Assembly (NCBI RefSeq): GCF_000019665.1
Contig: NC_010794.1
Span: forward strand, 2,108,001 to 2,172,000
DNA from: Methylacidiphilum infernorum V4
GTDB taxonomy: Bacteria > Verrucomicrobiota > Verrucomicrobiia > Methylacidiphilales > Methylacidiphilaceae
Reading direction: 5' to 3'
DNA: 64,000 nucleotides
The position numbers were made by a program, and so were the translations under genes. This document shows, one piece after another, positions 46,719 to 55,910 of this stretch; the stretch's first letter is position 1; each line of letters starts with the position of its first letter. Below the pieces are notes generated by a model. It saw nothing but the letters and a program-made list of their open reading frames with translations, was not told where the DNA came from and ran no database searches.

Positions 46719-47959
46719 AAAAGAGACAGCTCGATTGGCTTAAAGAGGCCGATAAAATCGGCCATCGTCTTGAGATTCTAGGCCATATTTCCGAACGAAA
46801 CGGAGTCTTGGACCGTCCTCCTTTCTCTGCTTCTATTCGCAAAGCTCTAGAGGTGGTCGGCTCTTGGATGGAGGAGGCTGGGTTGATACCCACCATGGAC
46901 GCTTTTGGAAACCTGCGCGGAGCGGGAATCCGGGAGAAACAAAAACCGGCCCTCTTGATCGGTTCCCATCTCGACACGGTTCCTGGAGGAGGACGGTTTG
47001 ACGGGGCACTGGGCATCGTTTTGGGCATTACGGCAGCTTCAATCCTGCGGGATCGGATGGCCGATTTCCCATTTGCTATCGATGTCATCGCCTTTCAAGA
47101 AGAAGAAGGGGTACGGTTTCGTTCCGGTTGCCTTGGTAGCCGAGCCTTTCTTGGACTTTTAGAAGAAAAGGACTGGGAACTTAAGGATGCCTCCGGAATA
47201 TCCGTTCGTCAAGCTCGCGACCGCTTTTCGATTGCAGGATGGCCCCTCAAGGATCCAAGACCAGAAGAGATCTTCGGCTACTTTGAAGCCCATATCGAGC
47301 AGGGACCTTTACTCGAAACCATGGGATTACCTCTTGGAGTCGTTTCCGGTATTGTTGCCCAGCAACGGCTCCTTTTCCGTTTCAGGGGAGAGGGCGGCCA
47401 TGCGGGCTGTCGTCCCATGAAGATTCGTCATGATGCTCTCTGCGCTGCAGCTGCTTTCGTTAGTTTTGTCGAGGACTCCGCCCTGGCGGAACCTGAAGCG
47501 GTCGCTACCGTCGGAGAAATTCACTGCCGACCCGGAGCCGTTAACATGATTCCCCACCTCGTCGAGCTCGCGGTCGATATACGGCACCCTCAGGAAACCG
47601 TGTTAGACAGGTTTTCTCAAAAGCTCCAAGAGAAAGCTATAGAGATAAGCAGGCAACGGTTGGTCGAGGTCGAGTGGCAAAAAACCGAGCGGTTCGGAGC
47701 CGTGGGCTCGGATCCAAATTGGCAAGATAGGCTCAGTGCCGTCCTCGCCACGATACAGGGGGAAGCTCCCCGGCTCTGGAGTGGAGCCGGTCACGACGCA
47801 GCCGTTTTCGGTCAACATGTTCCCATGGTGATGCTCTTTGTCCGTTGTCGAGGAGGGATCAGCCATGACCCCGCCGAGTGGGTATCGCGGGATGATATCG
47901 CCCTTGCCCTCAAAGCCATGGTTGGATTCATAGAGGGATTTCTTCCCAGTTCAGCTTAG
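46715..47959 (+). CDS. allC: Allantoate amidohydrolase-type M20 hydrolase
   Basis: Releases ammonia and CO2 from allantoate, giving ureidoglycine, with two Mn or Zn ions. The 414-residue M20 peptidase-fold protein has the metal ligands in order: GSHLDTVPGGGRFDG, AFQEEEGVRF, the family HIEQGPLLE, and GAGHDAAVF with the final His in GGISHDPAEW. The fold is shared with N-carbamoyl amino acid hydrolases, but its place between puuD and allantoinase favours allantoate. The GTG start at 46715 overlaps the puuD stop. A second M20 paralogue ends the window. Confidence 0.88.
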   Translation: MKKRQLDWLKEADKIGHRLEILGHISERNGVLDRPPFSASIRKALEVVGSWMEEAGLIPTMDAFGNLRGAGIREKQKPALLIGSHLDTVPGGGRFDGALGIVLGITAASILRDRMADFPFAIDVIAFQEEEGVRFRSGCLGSRAFLGLLEEKDWELKDASGISVRQARDRFSIAGWPLKDPRPEEIFGYFEAHIEQGPLLETMGLPLGVVSGIVAQQRLLFRFRGEGGHAGCRPMKIRHDALCAAAAFVSFVEDSALAEPEAVATVGEIHCRPGAVNMIPHLVELAVDIRHPQETVLDRFSQKLQEKAIEISRQRLVEVEWQKTERFGAVGSDPNWQDRLSAVLATIQGEAPRLWSGAGHDAAVFGQHVPMVMLFVRCRGGISHDPAEWVSRDDIALALKAMVGFIEGFLPSSA

Positions 47960-47968
47960 AATCGATCG

Positions 47969-49336
47969 ATGAATAATTTTGATTGGGTATTTCGACAGGT
48001 CGGTGTCGTAACGGCCGAAGGACTGTCCATGATGGATATCGGGATAAAGGATGGAATAATTGCAGCAACTGGGGCTATGTTGGACGGTAGGACTCACAAT
48101 GAGATCGACGGGAAGGGGCGTTACCTTTTTCCCGGAACCATTGATCCCCATGTCCATTTCGATGAGCCGGGAAGAGAAGATTGGGAAGGGATCGCCACCG
48201 GTTCACGTGCCCTTGCTGCCGGAGGAGGCACCTTGTTTTTCGACATGCCCCTTAACTCCCTCCCGCCCACGATCGACATGGTAAGTTTCCTTTTGAAGAA
48301 AAGGGCAGCTCTTGCCACCTCCCTGACGGATTTTGCCCTTTGGGGAGGGATCGTTCCCGGTAATAGCAAGGAACTCGAAAGGTTGGCAGAAGCCGGAGCG
48401 ATCGGCTTTAAAGCCTTCCTTTGCCCAACTGGAACTCCCGAGTTCGGTTGGGTCGATCGTCATACTCTTCTTAAAGGGATGAGGCAGGCGGCAGCACTCG
48501 GTCTTCCCGTCGCGGTCCATGCTGAATCAGGACGGATCGTCACCAAGCTTACCCAGCGATTACGGTCTCAAACGGTCGGGAATTGGCGAGACTATATTGC
48601 CTCTCGACCCTTAGCAGCGGAAATCGAAGGGGTCAAAGAAGCTCTCGAGTGTGCAGGAGAAACGGGTTGCAAACTCCATCTTGTGCATGTGAGTGCACCC
48701 GAAGCCATTACCGTTGTCGAAGCCTACCGTGGCCAGGGAGTGGACGTAACAATTGAAACTTGTCCTCACTACCTCCTCTTTTCCGAGGAAGACTTAGAAC
48801 GGCTCGGGGTACTCGCTAAGTGTGCTCCCCCACTTCGTAGTCGGCAGCAGTCCAAAGAGCTACTTCAAGCTCTTCTCCAAGGTAAAATCGATCTGCTTGC
48901 CTCGGATCATTCCCCCTGCCCTCCCTCCGCTAAATCCACTTCAGACTTTTTCGCTGCTTGGGGAGGGATCTCCGGTTGCCAACACCTCCTTTGCCTATTC
49001 CTCGAGCTAGTTGTTACCCAAAGGGATATCTCGGGATTCCCTCTCGCCGCCCGGCTATGTTCCCTGGGTAGTGCCCGTCGCTTCGGTATTCTTAACAAGG
49101 GAGAGATTAAGATCGGCAACGATGCCGATCTGACACTTATAGAACTCAGAGAACCTAAGCCTATTGCACCCAAAGACCTCTTCTATCGGCATCCCATAAG
49201 CCCTTATGTGGGACTCACAACCCGTATCTGCATTCTCCTCACACTTGTCCGGGGAAAGGTCGCCTTTTCTCGCCTCGGTCATCCGGTCGATTCGCACGGC
49301 CGTTTCGTTCCCGGACCTTGTGCACAAGATGCCTAG
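47969..49336 (+). CDS. allB: Allantoinase
   Basis: Opens the allantoin ring to allantoate. The 455-residue cyclic amidohydrolase has HVHFDEPGREDWEG (two metal His), GFKAFLCPTG (the Lys that is carbamylated to bridge the metals), AVHAESG, LHLVHVSAPEA, ETCPHYL and LASDHSPC (metal Asp). The GREDWEG after HVHFDEPG is typical of allantoinase rather than dihydroorotase or hydantoinase. It lies nine bases after the allantoate hydrolase. Confidence 0.95.
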   Translation: MNNFDWVFRQVGVVTAEGLSMMDIGIKDGIIAATGAMLDGRTHNEIDGKGRYLFPGTIDPHVHFDEPGREDWEGIATGSRALAAGGGTLFFDMPLNSLPPTIDMVSFLLKKRAALATSLTDFALWGGIVPGNSKELERLAEAGAIGFKAFLCPTGTPEFGWVDRHTLLKGMRQAAALGLPVAVHAESGRIVTKLTQRLRSQTVGNWRDYIASRPLAAEIEGVKEALECAGETGCKLHLVHVSAPEAITVVEAYRGQGVDVTIETCPHYLLFSEEDLERLGVLAKCAPPLRSRQQSKELLQALLQGKIDLLASDHSPCPPSAKSTSDFFAAWGGISGCQHLLCLFLELVVTQRDISGFPLAARLCSLGSARRFGILNKGEIKIGNDADLTLIELREPKPIAPKDLFYRHPISPYVGLTTRICILLTLVRGKVAFSRLGHPVDSHGRFVPGPCAQDA

Positions 49337-49437
49337 GCCTTCATTCGAAACAGGCTACAGGCTATGCACGGCCGATCGCTCTTGTAAGCTTCCCGCTTGT
49401 GCTTGGCACGCTAGCTGCTTTTTACTCCATGGGTCTT

Positions 49438-49881
49438 ATGAAAATCATTAGCCCAATACCCGAAAAGAAGGCACGAATTGAAATCATTCCTCTCATCGAC
49501 ATCATGGTATTCCTGATGGCCTGCATGATGATGGTAAACCTCGAGATGATCCGAATGCGTGGGCTTAAGCTCAACTTGCCTACCGCACAGACGGCAACCC
49601 CTGAAAACAAGTCTGATTTCCTAACGCTTTCGATCAAGGAGAGCGGAGCGGTCTTTCTCGAGAAGGAGGAAATCGACCGCAATGCCCTCGTCGATGAGCT
49701 TAAACGACGGAAAGAAAAGAATCCCAACCTGCGCATTTATGTCCAGGCCGACATGAACGCGATGCACGGAGATGTCGTGAAGGTCCTCGACAAGGTGCGC
49801 GCGGCGGGGATCCAAAAGATCGGTTTCCAGGTAAAGGAGGAAGCTCCTCCATCCGAGAAGTCCCTTTCTCCTAAACCTTAA
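49438..49881 (+). CDS. exbD: ExbD/TolR-type biopolymer transport protein
   Basis: A proton-channel subunit that powers TonB. The 147-residue protein has a short cytoplasmic N-terminus, one membrane helix with the essential Asp (IPLIDIMVFLMACMMM), and the periplasmic domain (FLTLSIKESGAVFLEKEEI, YVQADMNAMHGDVVKVLDKV, GIQKIGFQV). ATG 49438 gives the standard short N-terminus; longer frames add about 40 residues overlapping the allantoinase end. It starts the exbD-tonB-exbB set and is followed by tonB after 38 bp. A diverged copy of its periplasmic part is fused to exbB downstream. Confidence 0.93.
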   Translation: MKIISPIPEKKARIEIIPLIDIMVFLMACMMMVNLEMIRMRGLKLNLPTAQTATPENKSDFLTLSIKESGAVFLEKEEIDRNALVDELKRRKEKNPNLRIYVQADMNAMHGDVVKVLDKVRAAGIQKIGFQVKEEAPPSEKSLSPKP

Positions 49882-49919
49882 AAGGAGAAAAAAGTGAAGA
49901 ACAATGGAAGGATAGCTTA

Positions 49920-50648
49920 ATGACCTCAAGAATCCAAGTTAGACATTTAGGAGAACTCATGCCACGCTTGGGCCGACCATGGCTCGTTCCTTTGGGACTT
50001 CGTAACTATCCAATCGATAGCTATTTATGGCATAGGCGATGGGCCATGTTTTGCGTTGTCCTTTTCTTTGGATTTCTCCTATTTCTTGGCGCGGGTAACA
50101 AAGAACAGTCTATTGTGGATCTCCTTCTTCGGGGTGCTGTAATCCCGGTGTCCTCCCCTCCCCAGGAAGAAGAAGTCAATAGCCCTCCGATAGAAGTGGA
50201 ATTTACTCCCCCACCCCCTCCTGAACCGCATCCGGAGTTTATTCAACCGAAAGAACAGCCTCCCCCACAACCCGTTCCTCTTCCAGAAAAGAAACCCGAG
50301 CCAAGGCCAGAAATGCCAAGAACGACATCTATTCAACCGATAAAGAAGACAGCCCTGAGTACTCCGCCACGACAGGTTACTCGCTATGCAGCCGCTGCTC
50401 CTCGAGTTGGTGATGCCAACACGCCTAAACCCCCCTACCCTTATGAGTGTGCTATCCGCAGATACCAAGGAACTGTCGAATTGTCTCTTACCGTTGTCCA
50501 AGGGCGTATTGTTAGCGTTGATATTGTTCGATCATCGGGCTTTGCCATGCTCGATTCCAATGCCCGCCAATGGATCTTGCATCGTTGGAGGCTCCCTTCC
50601 ACCCTGACGGGAACCTACACCATCCCTATTATTTACAGGCTTGAATAG
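49920..50648 (+). CDS. tonB: TonB energy transducer
   Basis: Spans the periplasm and passes proton-motive energy to receptors. The 242-residue protein has a cytoplasmic N-terminus of about 38 residues, a membrane anchor (WAMFCVVLFFGFLLFLGAG), a Pro/Glu-rich periplasmic rod (PPPPPEPHPEF, EKKPEPRPEMPR), and the C-terminal TonB domain (NTPKPPYPYECAIRRYQGTV ... SSGFAMLDSNARQWILHRWR). The long N-terminal cytoplasmic part (LGRPWLVPLGLRNYPID) is unusual and recurs as a fragment before the MFS gene. A ribosome site GGAAGGA precedes ATG 49920. It probably serves the two receptors flanking this locus. Confidence 0.92.
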   Translation: MTSRIQVRHLGELMPRLGRPWLVPLGLRNYPIDSYLWHRRWAMFCVVLFFGFLLFLGAGNKEQSIVDLLLRGAVIPVSSPPQEEEVNSPPIEVEFTPPPPPEPHPEFIQPKEQPPPQPVPLPEKKPEPRPEMPRTTSIQPIKKTALSTPPRQVTRYAAAAPRVGDANTPKPPYPYECAIRRYQGTVELSLTVVQGRIVSVDIVRSSGFAMLDSNARQWILHRWRLPSTLTGTYTIPIIYRLE

Positions 50649-50694
50649 AGATCTATCGGGTTAATGCAAAAACAAAATCAAAGAAGGAGTGAAT

Positions 50695-51579
50695 ATGAGC
50701 TTTGCTAATATTATTCTAAATACCTTCTTCCGAGGAGGCCCGATCATGTGGCCCCTGCTTCTTACCGCTATCATCGCCTTTGCTACGGTGTTTGAACGGA
50801 TCTTCTGGTGGTCAATGGTCCAACTCCGACGAAAGGGAAGTAGACTTTCTGAAGTCTATAACTTTCTTAAAAGCGGCCAGATCGAGGAAGCGGTAAAACT
50901 TGCCCAAGCATCTAAGGATCCTGTCATGAAAATGATCTGGTGGGGACTTACCCACCATGAAACATCCCTGCAGAATGCCTTGCAAGTAGCGGCAGGCTTT
51001 GAGCTAAAGGAAGCAGGACGCGGACTTGCCATTCTCGATACAACCGTCACTTTAGGACCTCTATTGGGACTCTTGGGAACCGTTACGGGCATCATGAATG
51101 CCTTTCACTTCGTCGGTAACGAGGAGCTTGCAGCAGTCAAGGTAAGCGGGGGTATCGCCGAAGCCCTTATCGCCACCGCAACGGGACTAGCCCTTGCCAT
51201 CTTTGCTCTGATCCCCTTTAACTACTTCAGCCGAAAGGTGGCTAATCTCCAGTTTGATCTCGAGACGGCAGCAAGCAACGTGGAGCTTCTCCTGCAAAGC
51301 CGAAACCGCGGTACGGCTGAAACGAAGAGTGACATTCTTACCTTGTCGATAAAAGACAACGGGAAAGTCTTGCTCGAGAAGACGGAGATCGATAGGAACG
51401 AGCTTGTCGATGTGCTAAAACGAAGAAAAGAGCAGGAACCTAATTTGCATCTTTATGTTCAGGCCGACGCGAACGCCAATCAAGGGGATGTCGCAAACAT
51501 CCTCGATAAGGTATGGGCGGCAGGGATACAAAAAATCGGTTTCCAATTCAAAGAGGAAGCTTCACCGCTCGGTCGTTAA
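50695..51579 (+). CDS. exbB: ExbB fused to the periplasmic domain of a truncated ExbD
   Basis: Residues 1 to about 200 are a normal MotA/TolQ/ExbB proton channel: three membrane segments (IMWPLLLTAIIAFATVF; LDTTVTLGPLLGLLGTVTG; IAEALIATATGLALAIFALI) and the helix SNVELLLQSRN. Then the frame runs directly into an ExbD periplasmic domain (KSDILTLSIKDNGKVLLEK ... YVQADANANQGDVANILDKV ... IQKIGFQF) that resembles the ExbD encoded at 49438. The ExbD membrane helix is missing, so this domain would be left in the cytoplasm. ATG 50695 has AAGGAG at a proper distance; a GTG six bases earlier does not. It looks like an in-frame deletion joining exbB and exbD. Confidence 0.9.
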   Translation: MSFANIILNTFFRGGPIMWPLLLTAIIAFATVFERIFWWSMVQLRRKGSRLSEVYNFLKSGQIEEAVKLAQASKDPVMKMIWWGLTHHETSLQNALQVAAGFELKEAGRGLAILDTTVTLGPLLGLLGTVTGIMNAFHFVGNEELAAVKVSGGIAEALIATATGLALAIFALIPFNYFSRKVANLQFDLETAASNVELLLQSRNRGTAETKSDILTLSIKDNGKVLLEKTEIDRNELVDVLKRRKEQEPNLHLYVQADANANQGDVANILDKVWAAGIQKIGFQFKEEASPLGR

Positions 51580-51628
51580 ATTTTTCCTGCCCAAAGCTCC
51601 CTTCCTACAAGCTGAAAGGAAAAAGGAA

Positions 51629-51808
51629 ATGGAAGAAAAGGGGAAGAATAACCTTCTGATTATTAGAACCCTAGTTGGACATCTAAGCAAGCTTGTCCAT
51701 CCCTCAAGCCGACCATCGCTTCTTCCATTAGATATTGCCGATCATTCAATTAATCGAGGGCTGGACTACCGGTACCGGCGATGGGCTTTTCTTTATGTCT
51801 TAAAGGGG
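51629..51808 (+). pseudogene. Truncated second tonB (N-terminal fragment)
   Basis: The frame reads VGHLSKLVHPSSRPSLLPLD and then YRYRRWAFLYVL, aligning with the N-terminus of the intact TonB (VRHLGELMPRLGRPWLVPLG, then LWHRRWAMFCVV). The membrane helix, rod and C-terminal domain are gone. The fragment follows the exbD part of the exbB fusion at about the same distance as tonB follows exbD in the intact copy. It is in frame with the MFS gene. Confidence 0.6.
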
Positions 51809-53179
51809 ATAAGATCCGACCGGCTCCCTCAAGCTTCGAACCCAAAGGAAAGGTTAAGTTCAAGAAGTTATCAAGACCGGGTTTCAATTGATTCCTCAAC
51901 CCCTTTTCGATTACATCAACTTTATCCCTTTGTGGTCGCCTTCTTCGCTTGGACATTCGCAGTTTATGATTTTTTGCTCTTTGGTCTTCTCCTCCCCGTG
52001 CTGGCCAAGGAATTCAACTGGACGGCAACGCAAAGCGTTTCCATTGCGTTTTGGGTTACAATTGCAAGCTTTTTCTGCTCTCTTCTTGTCGGACCTATCG
52101 CTGATGGTTTTGGACGACGCAATGCCCTTGTTCTTACGGTGGGTGGAGCAGCCCTAAGCTCGGGGTTAACCGCTTTTACGACTGGCCCTCTTTCCCTTAT
52201 ACTCGCCCGATCCCTCTCCGGCCTTGGCTACTCGGAACAGGCGGTCCAAGCGGCATATCTTGCCGAGCTCGAAGCCGTCGAAAAACGTGGGCGTTTCTAT
52301 GGCTTTATCCAGGGAGGATGGCCATTCGGACAACTCCTGGCCACCGGTGCAGCAGGTTTGCTTCTTCCCTGGGTGGGTTGGCGCGGCGTTTTTCTCATCG
52401 CCAGCTTCCCCGCCGTAATCATATTGTTAGCTCGGCTCTGGCTCCCGGAGAGCCCTTACTTTCTTCGACTAAGGCGTTTTCGTCAACTTTACCGCCGTAA
52501 CCCTGAAGTGGCCGTTCGATATGCCTTAAAGAACCGCATGGATGTGGAAAGCTCACGGCAGTTCCTGCTTACCCAACTCCTAGCTCCAGAGCTCCGTGGG
52601 CAGTTTCTCTTTCTACTCCTCGCCTTCTTTTTTAACTGGTTTGCCGGAGAAATCTTCACGGTCTTGATTACCACCCTTCTTACACAGTTCAAGGGATTGA
52701 GCTACGGGGAGTCGCTCTGGGTTTTTGGCTTGGGAAGCGCCGTTGCCTACGTTGGATATGTTACCCACGGACTGTTAGGTCATATCTTGGGTCGACGAGA
52801 GACTGTGGCGATGGCTTGGACGGCCTCGGCGGTCGCCTACGCAGCCCTACTCTTTCTTGCTAAAGGATTTTGGACCGTGACCCTGCTCTATGCCCTTGCC
52901 GATTTCTGGCGAGCGGGAGCCTACGGTGCACTCTTCCCTTACATCGCCGAGTCTTTTCCCACTCGTGTCCGGGCCAGTGCTACAACTTTCATTAACGCAA
53001 TTGGACCGCTGGGTGCAATTGTAAGTTCTTTGCTCTTCAGTATCGCTCTTGCTCACGGGATCAGTGGCATCTATGCTAGTTTTTGGATCGGGGTTCTTCC
53101 CACGCTTTTCTCCGGACTCCTTCTCTTATGTTGTCGTCGTGTGCCTCCCGGTATGGAGCTTGATAGGATCGGTCAGTAA
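51629..53179 (+). CDS. MFS transporter (metabolite:H+ symporter type) with a tonB-derived N-terminal extension
   Basis: From about residue 100 this is a 12-helix major facilitator: FVVAFFAWTFAVYDFLLFGL, the loop 2-3 motif GPIADGFGRRNAL, SLSGLGYSEQAVQAAYLAE, and LGHILGRRETVAM in the second half, as in the aromatic-acid/sialate:H+ symporter group. The first 100 residues are hydrophilic and contain the tonB fragment. ATG 51629 with a good ribosome site (GAAAGGAAAAAGG) is the only ordinary start; a GTG at 51932 would begin inside the first helix. So the gene may be expressed as a fusion. Location suggests uptake of a purine degradation compound; the substrate is unproven. Confidence 0.78.
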   Translation: MEEKGKNNLLIIRTLVGHLSKLVHPSSRPSLLPLDIADHSINRGLDYRYRRWAFLYVLKGIRSDRLPQASNPKERLSSRSYQDRVSIDSSTPFRLHQLYPFVVAFFAWTFAVYDFLLFGLLLPVLAKEFNWTATQSVSIAFWVTIASFFCSLLVGPIADGFGRRNALVLTVGGAALSSGLTAFTTGPLSLILARSLSGLGYSEQAVQAAYLAELEAVEKRGRFYGFIQGGWPFGQLLATGAAGLLLPWVGWRGVFLIASFPAVIILLARLWLPESPYFLRLRRFRQLYRRNPEVAVRYALKNRMDVESSRQFLLTQLLAPELRGQFLFLLLAFFFNWFAGEIFTVLITTLLTQFKGLSYGESLWVFGLGSAVAYVGYVTHGLLGHILGRRETVAMAWTASAVAYAALLFLAKGFWTVTLLYALADFWRAGAYGALFPYIAESFPTRVRASATTFINAIGPLGAIVSSLLFSIALAHGISGIYASFWIGVLPTLFSGLLLLCCRRVPPGMELDRIGQ

Positions 53180-55910
53180 GGGGAAAGCCTTTTAAAATAA
53201 CCGTAGTTTTTTTCTCAAAATAAAAAGGCATGATCCCTTTATTCCACTTTTAAGCTAAAGACCGAAAATCCTCCCTTTACCCTCGTTATATCCTTTCGTT
53301 CGAGAGAAAGGGAAGTCGAAATGAAAACGGGGAAAGCACCAGCCGATAGTTTTATTGGGTAATTCTTGATAGTGTCTCATTCGTATTCAATTGATTAGCA
53401 GCAAAAAAAGCCGCTCTAGGGTTGGCTCAACGCGACAACTACGGTTTTCTTCCCGGATGGAGGATGTTCACATTTCAAAAGGACTTATGGACCAAATGAA
53501 AAAGGACGAACTCCAAAGGCAACGGCAAACACAACCCTGCTCCCAACGATAAAATGTAATACCAAAGAATCGGCAAGGATGGGGGGATTGCTCTTTGACT
53601 GAGCCATTGTGCACAGGAAGGGAAAAAGGCGATTCTATCAGTTTTCTTATTGATAAGCTTCCCCTTCTAGATAAAAGTTCTCTGCCCAAGGGTCAGCTCC
53701 AGCTCCCATTGGAAGGACCCTACCAAGATCAAGGAAGTTAGTGTTGTAAGGCACGGTAAACCATGGGCTTATGGTTGGGATAGCTTCCGGAAGCCTCGTC
53801 AGTCCAAAACCAACTCCGCCTCTGGGCCAAACGGTTTTACAGTGATCTTAGTCAGAATGAATTTATCATTACACTAGGGATAACGATCCTTGGCGTCCTT
53901 TTTCGGTGCTTTGTTCAACCCCTTTGAATGAAAGTAAGGGATGGGAACAGTCCCGAACTTTTCTCTAGTCCTTAAGTACAACTCATTGTTCATTTCGATT
54001 ATGGAAAAATTTCGAAAAAGAGATGTCTACAGGTGTTTTAACCAAGCAGACATCGGGGTAAACGATACCGAGTTGATGGGAGAATAAAAGACCCCAATAC
54101 CCGTGGATTGCAGGAGCCATCTTGGTCGGCTCACCAAGTGGCGATTTTTTCTTATTGCAAAACAAGCTAATTACTTGTTCCCCAAGCTCCTGGCCAACCC
54201 TATGAATATTGCTCGACAAATAATTGAGGATATCGACTTCCATACGAACATTCGGCCCTATCAACCGAAGAATCCCCTGGAAAGCATCCATGTCCTAGCA
54301 AACCCGATATGACGACCAGGTATAGCTCTCAGACTGGAGAAGCACACCTGGAAATAGCACGTTGTGTTTTTTGTCTCTTTTATTATTTATAGGAGTATGG
54401 GAAGCATAAAAGAGCAGGCTAAAAGTCTCCAATCGGGTACCAAGCTTCTTTTGCGGTATGCCACCAATCCCATATGAGGCAGTTGGAATCAAAAACAAAA
54501 TCGCCTTCTATTGAAGAAAATTCCACTTAAGCCGATCCGCCTACCACGCATGAGAAAAGGAGGAAGTTAAGGATGAATTCTAAAAAGCATTTCTCCTAAT
54601 CAATCCATAAGCTTAGCCATTGCAAACAGGGAAAGGAAGCCCAACGGGAGAATGGAATTGTAAAGCCCATCCTACTGAATCCAAATCGATACTTGAACCA
54701 CTGGCTAAGGATTACCATATTGACTCCCTTAAAGGTTAAGGGATCGATCCTATTCCAATTTAGTCAAACTGCTTGAAATTAGGTTTTTTCTACTTCAGTT
54801 TGGAGTACTCGACGACACTCCCGCGATCCCTTATTGTTTTATCCAAAGGTATTGGGGACCCCTTAAGACGACCTCCTGGATAATCGACAAAGATGAGTCT
54901 TCGCTCAATCAATTACAAAGAGATGTAATCAATTTCGCGAGTCTACATTCGATCTGGATCCAATCAAGTCAAAATCATCAAAAACCAAAAGAAGTTATGC
55001 ATCTCATTACCGGTTAACCGGGTTTGCCTTTCACCGTGCCGAATATCAAGGGCTCCTTACTCCCTTTAACTTCAAAACTGAATGCCCAAGCAAGGTTCTT
55101 CCCTTTCAAAATATTCCACATTCTTATTTATTTAACGATAGCTTCCGATTGTCCAAGATCATTTCTTAATTCTCAAGCAAAGCTACACCCTTGGCTCAGC
55201 TGCTTCCTTTGCTGCTTCTCATAAAAAAAATCCTAGCTAGTTAATGTAATGACTACAGCCTCAACTAACCTCGTGAAGGAGTGAATTTTTGAGGCAACTT
55301 GCCAATCGTAAGAAAGGGTTCTTCCTAGTAAACATCAAGAGTACAATTATGGTCAATAAAGGCTTTTATAAGGCAATCCTTTCCCCAAGCGGGAATTATT
55401 ACCAAACCTCCATCCTCAGAGTAAATCTTTCCCCCTTTTCCCTTTTTTACGTCCATACCAATATTCTTTCTTCTTGTATCAACCATTTGCTTATTCCGGT
55501 TGCAGGTGTACGGTAAAGAGGCTTGCAAGATGACATTATTGCAAACAGGAAGGGATCTTCTTCCTCGAGTTTAAGTTCCTGGCGAACATGGACTTCCGAT
55601 AACCCACTCAAGCCCGGGTTTCTCAAGCGGAACCAAAAGCGGCTTTTCGTAGCCAGGCAGATTCATTTCTGGAAAGGGATTCAAAGGAAAACCAAATCTC
55701 CGTTTAAAGAAGCACTCCTAACGACCGAAGAATCGTGATAGGGATGAGCCCCTGACGTGGAGAGCAAATATTCAGGAGTATTCACCATTTTTACCCGTAT
55801 CGTTTCTCTCCAGTTGAGATTGCGAACAATTCCTTGTAATTCAAAGGATACCGCATAAAGTCTCAGGAGTAGGTCAGTTCTCTTGGCATACAAGCTGCTT
55901 AAAGGATGCC
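53180..55910 (+). other. Long gene-poor region inside the purine locus
   Basis: About 2.7 kb with no frame that looks like a real gene on either strand; all open stretches are short and lack motifs. A loose inverted repeat (GCCTTTT ... AAAAGGC) follows the MFS stop near 53190-53230. The low density of frames, unlike the tightly packed genes on both sides, suggests that one or more genes have decayed here. I saw no trace of OHCU decarboxylase, XdhA or a reductase partner for the Rieske oxygenase. Confidence 0.4.
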
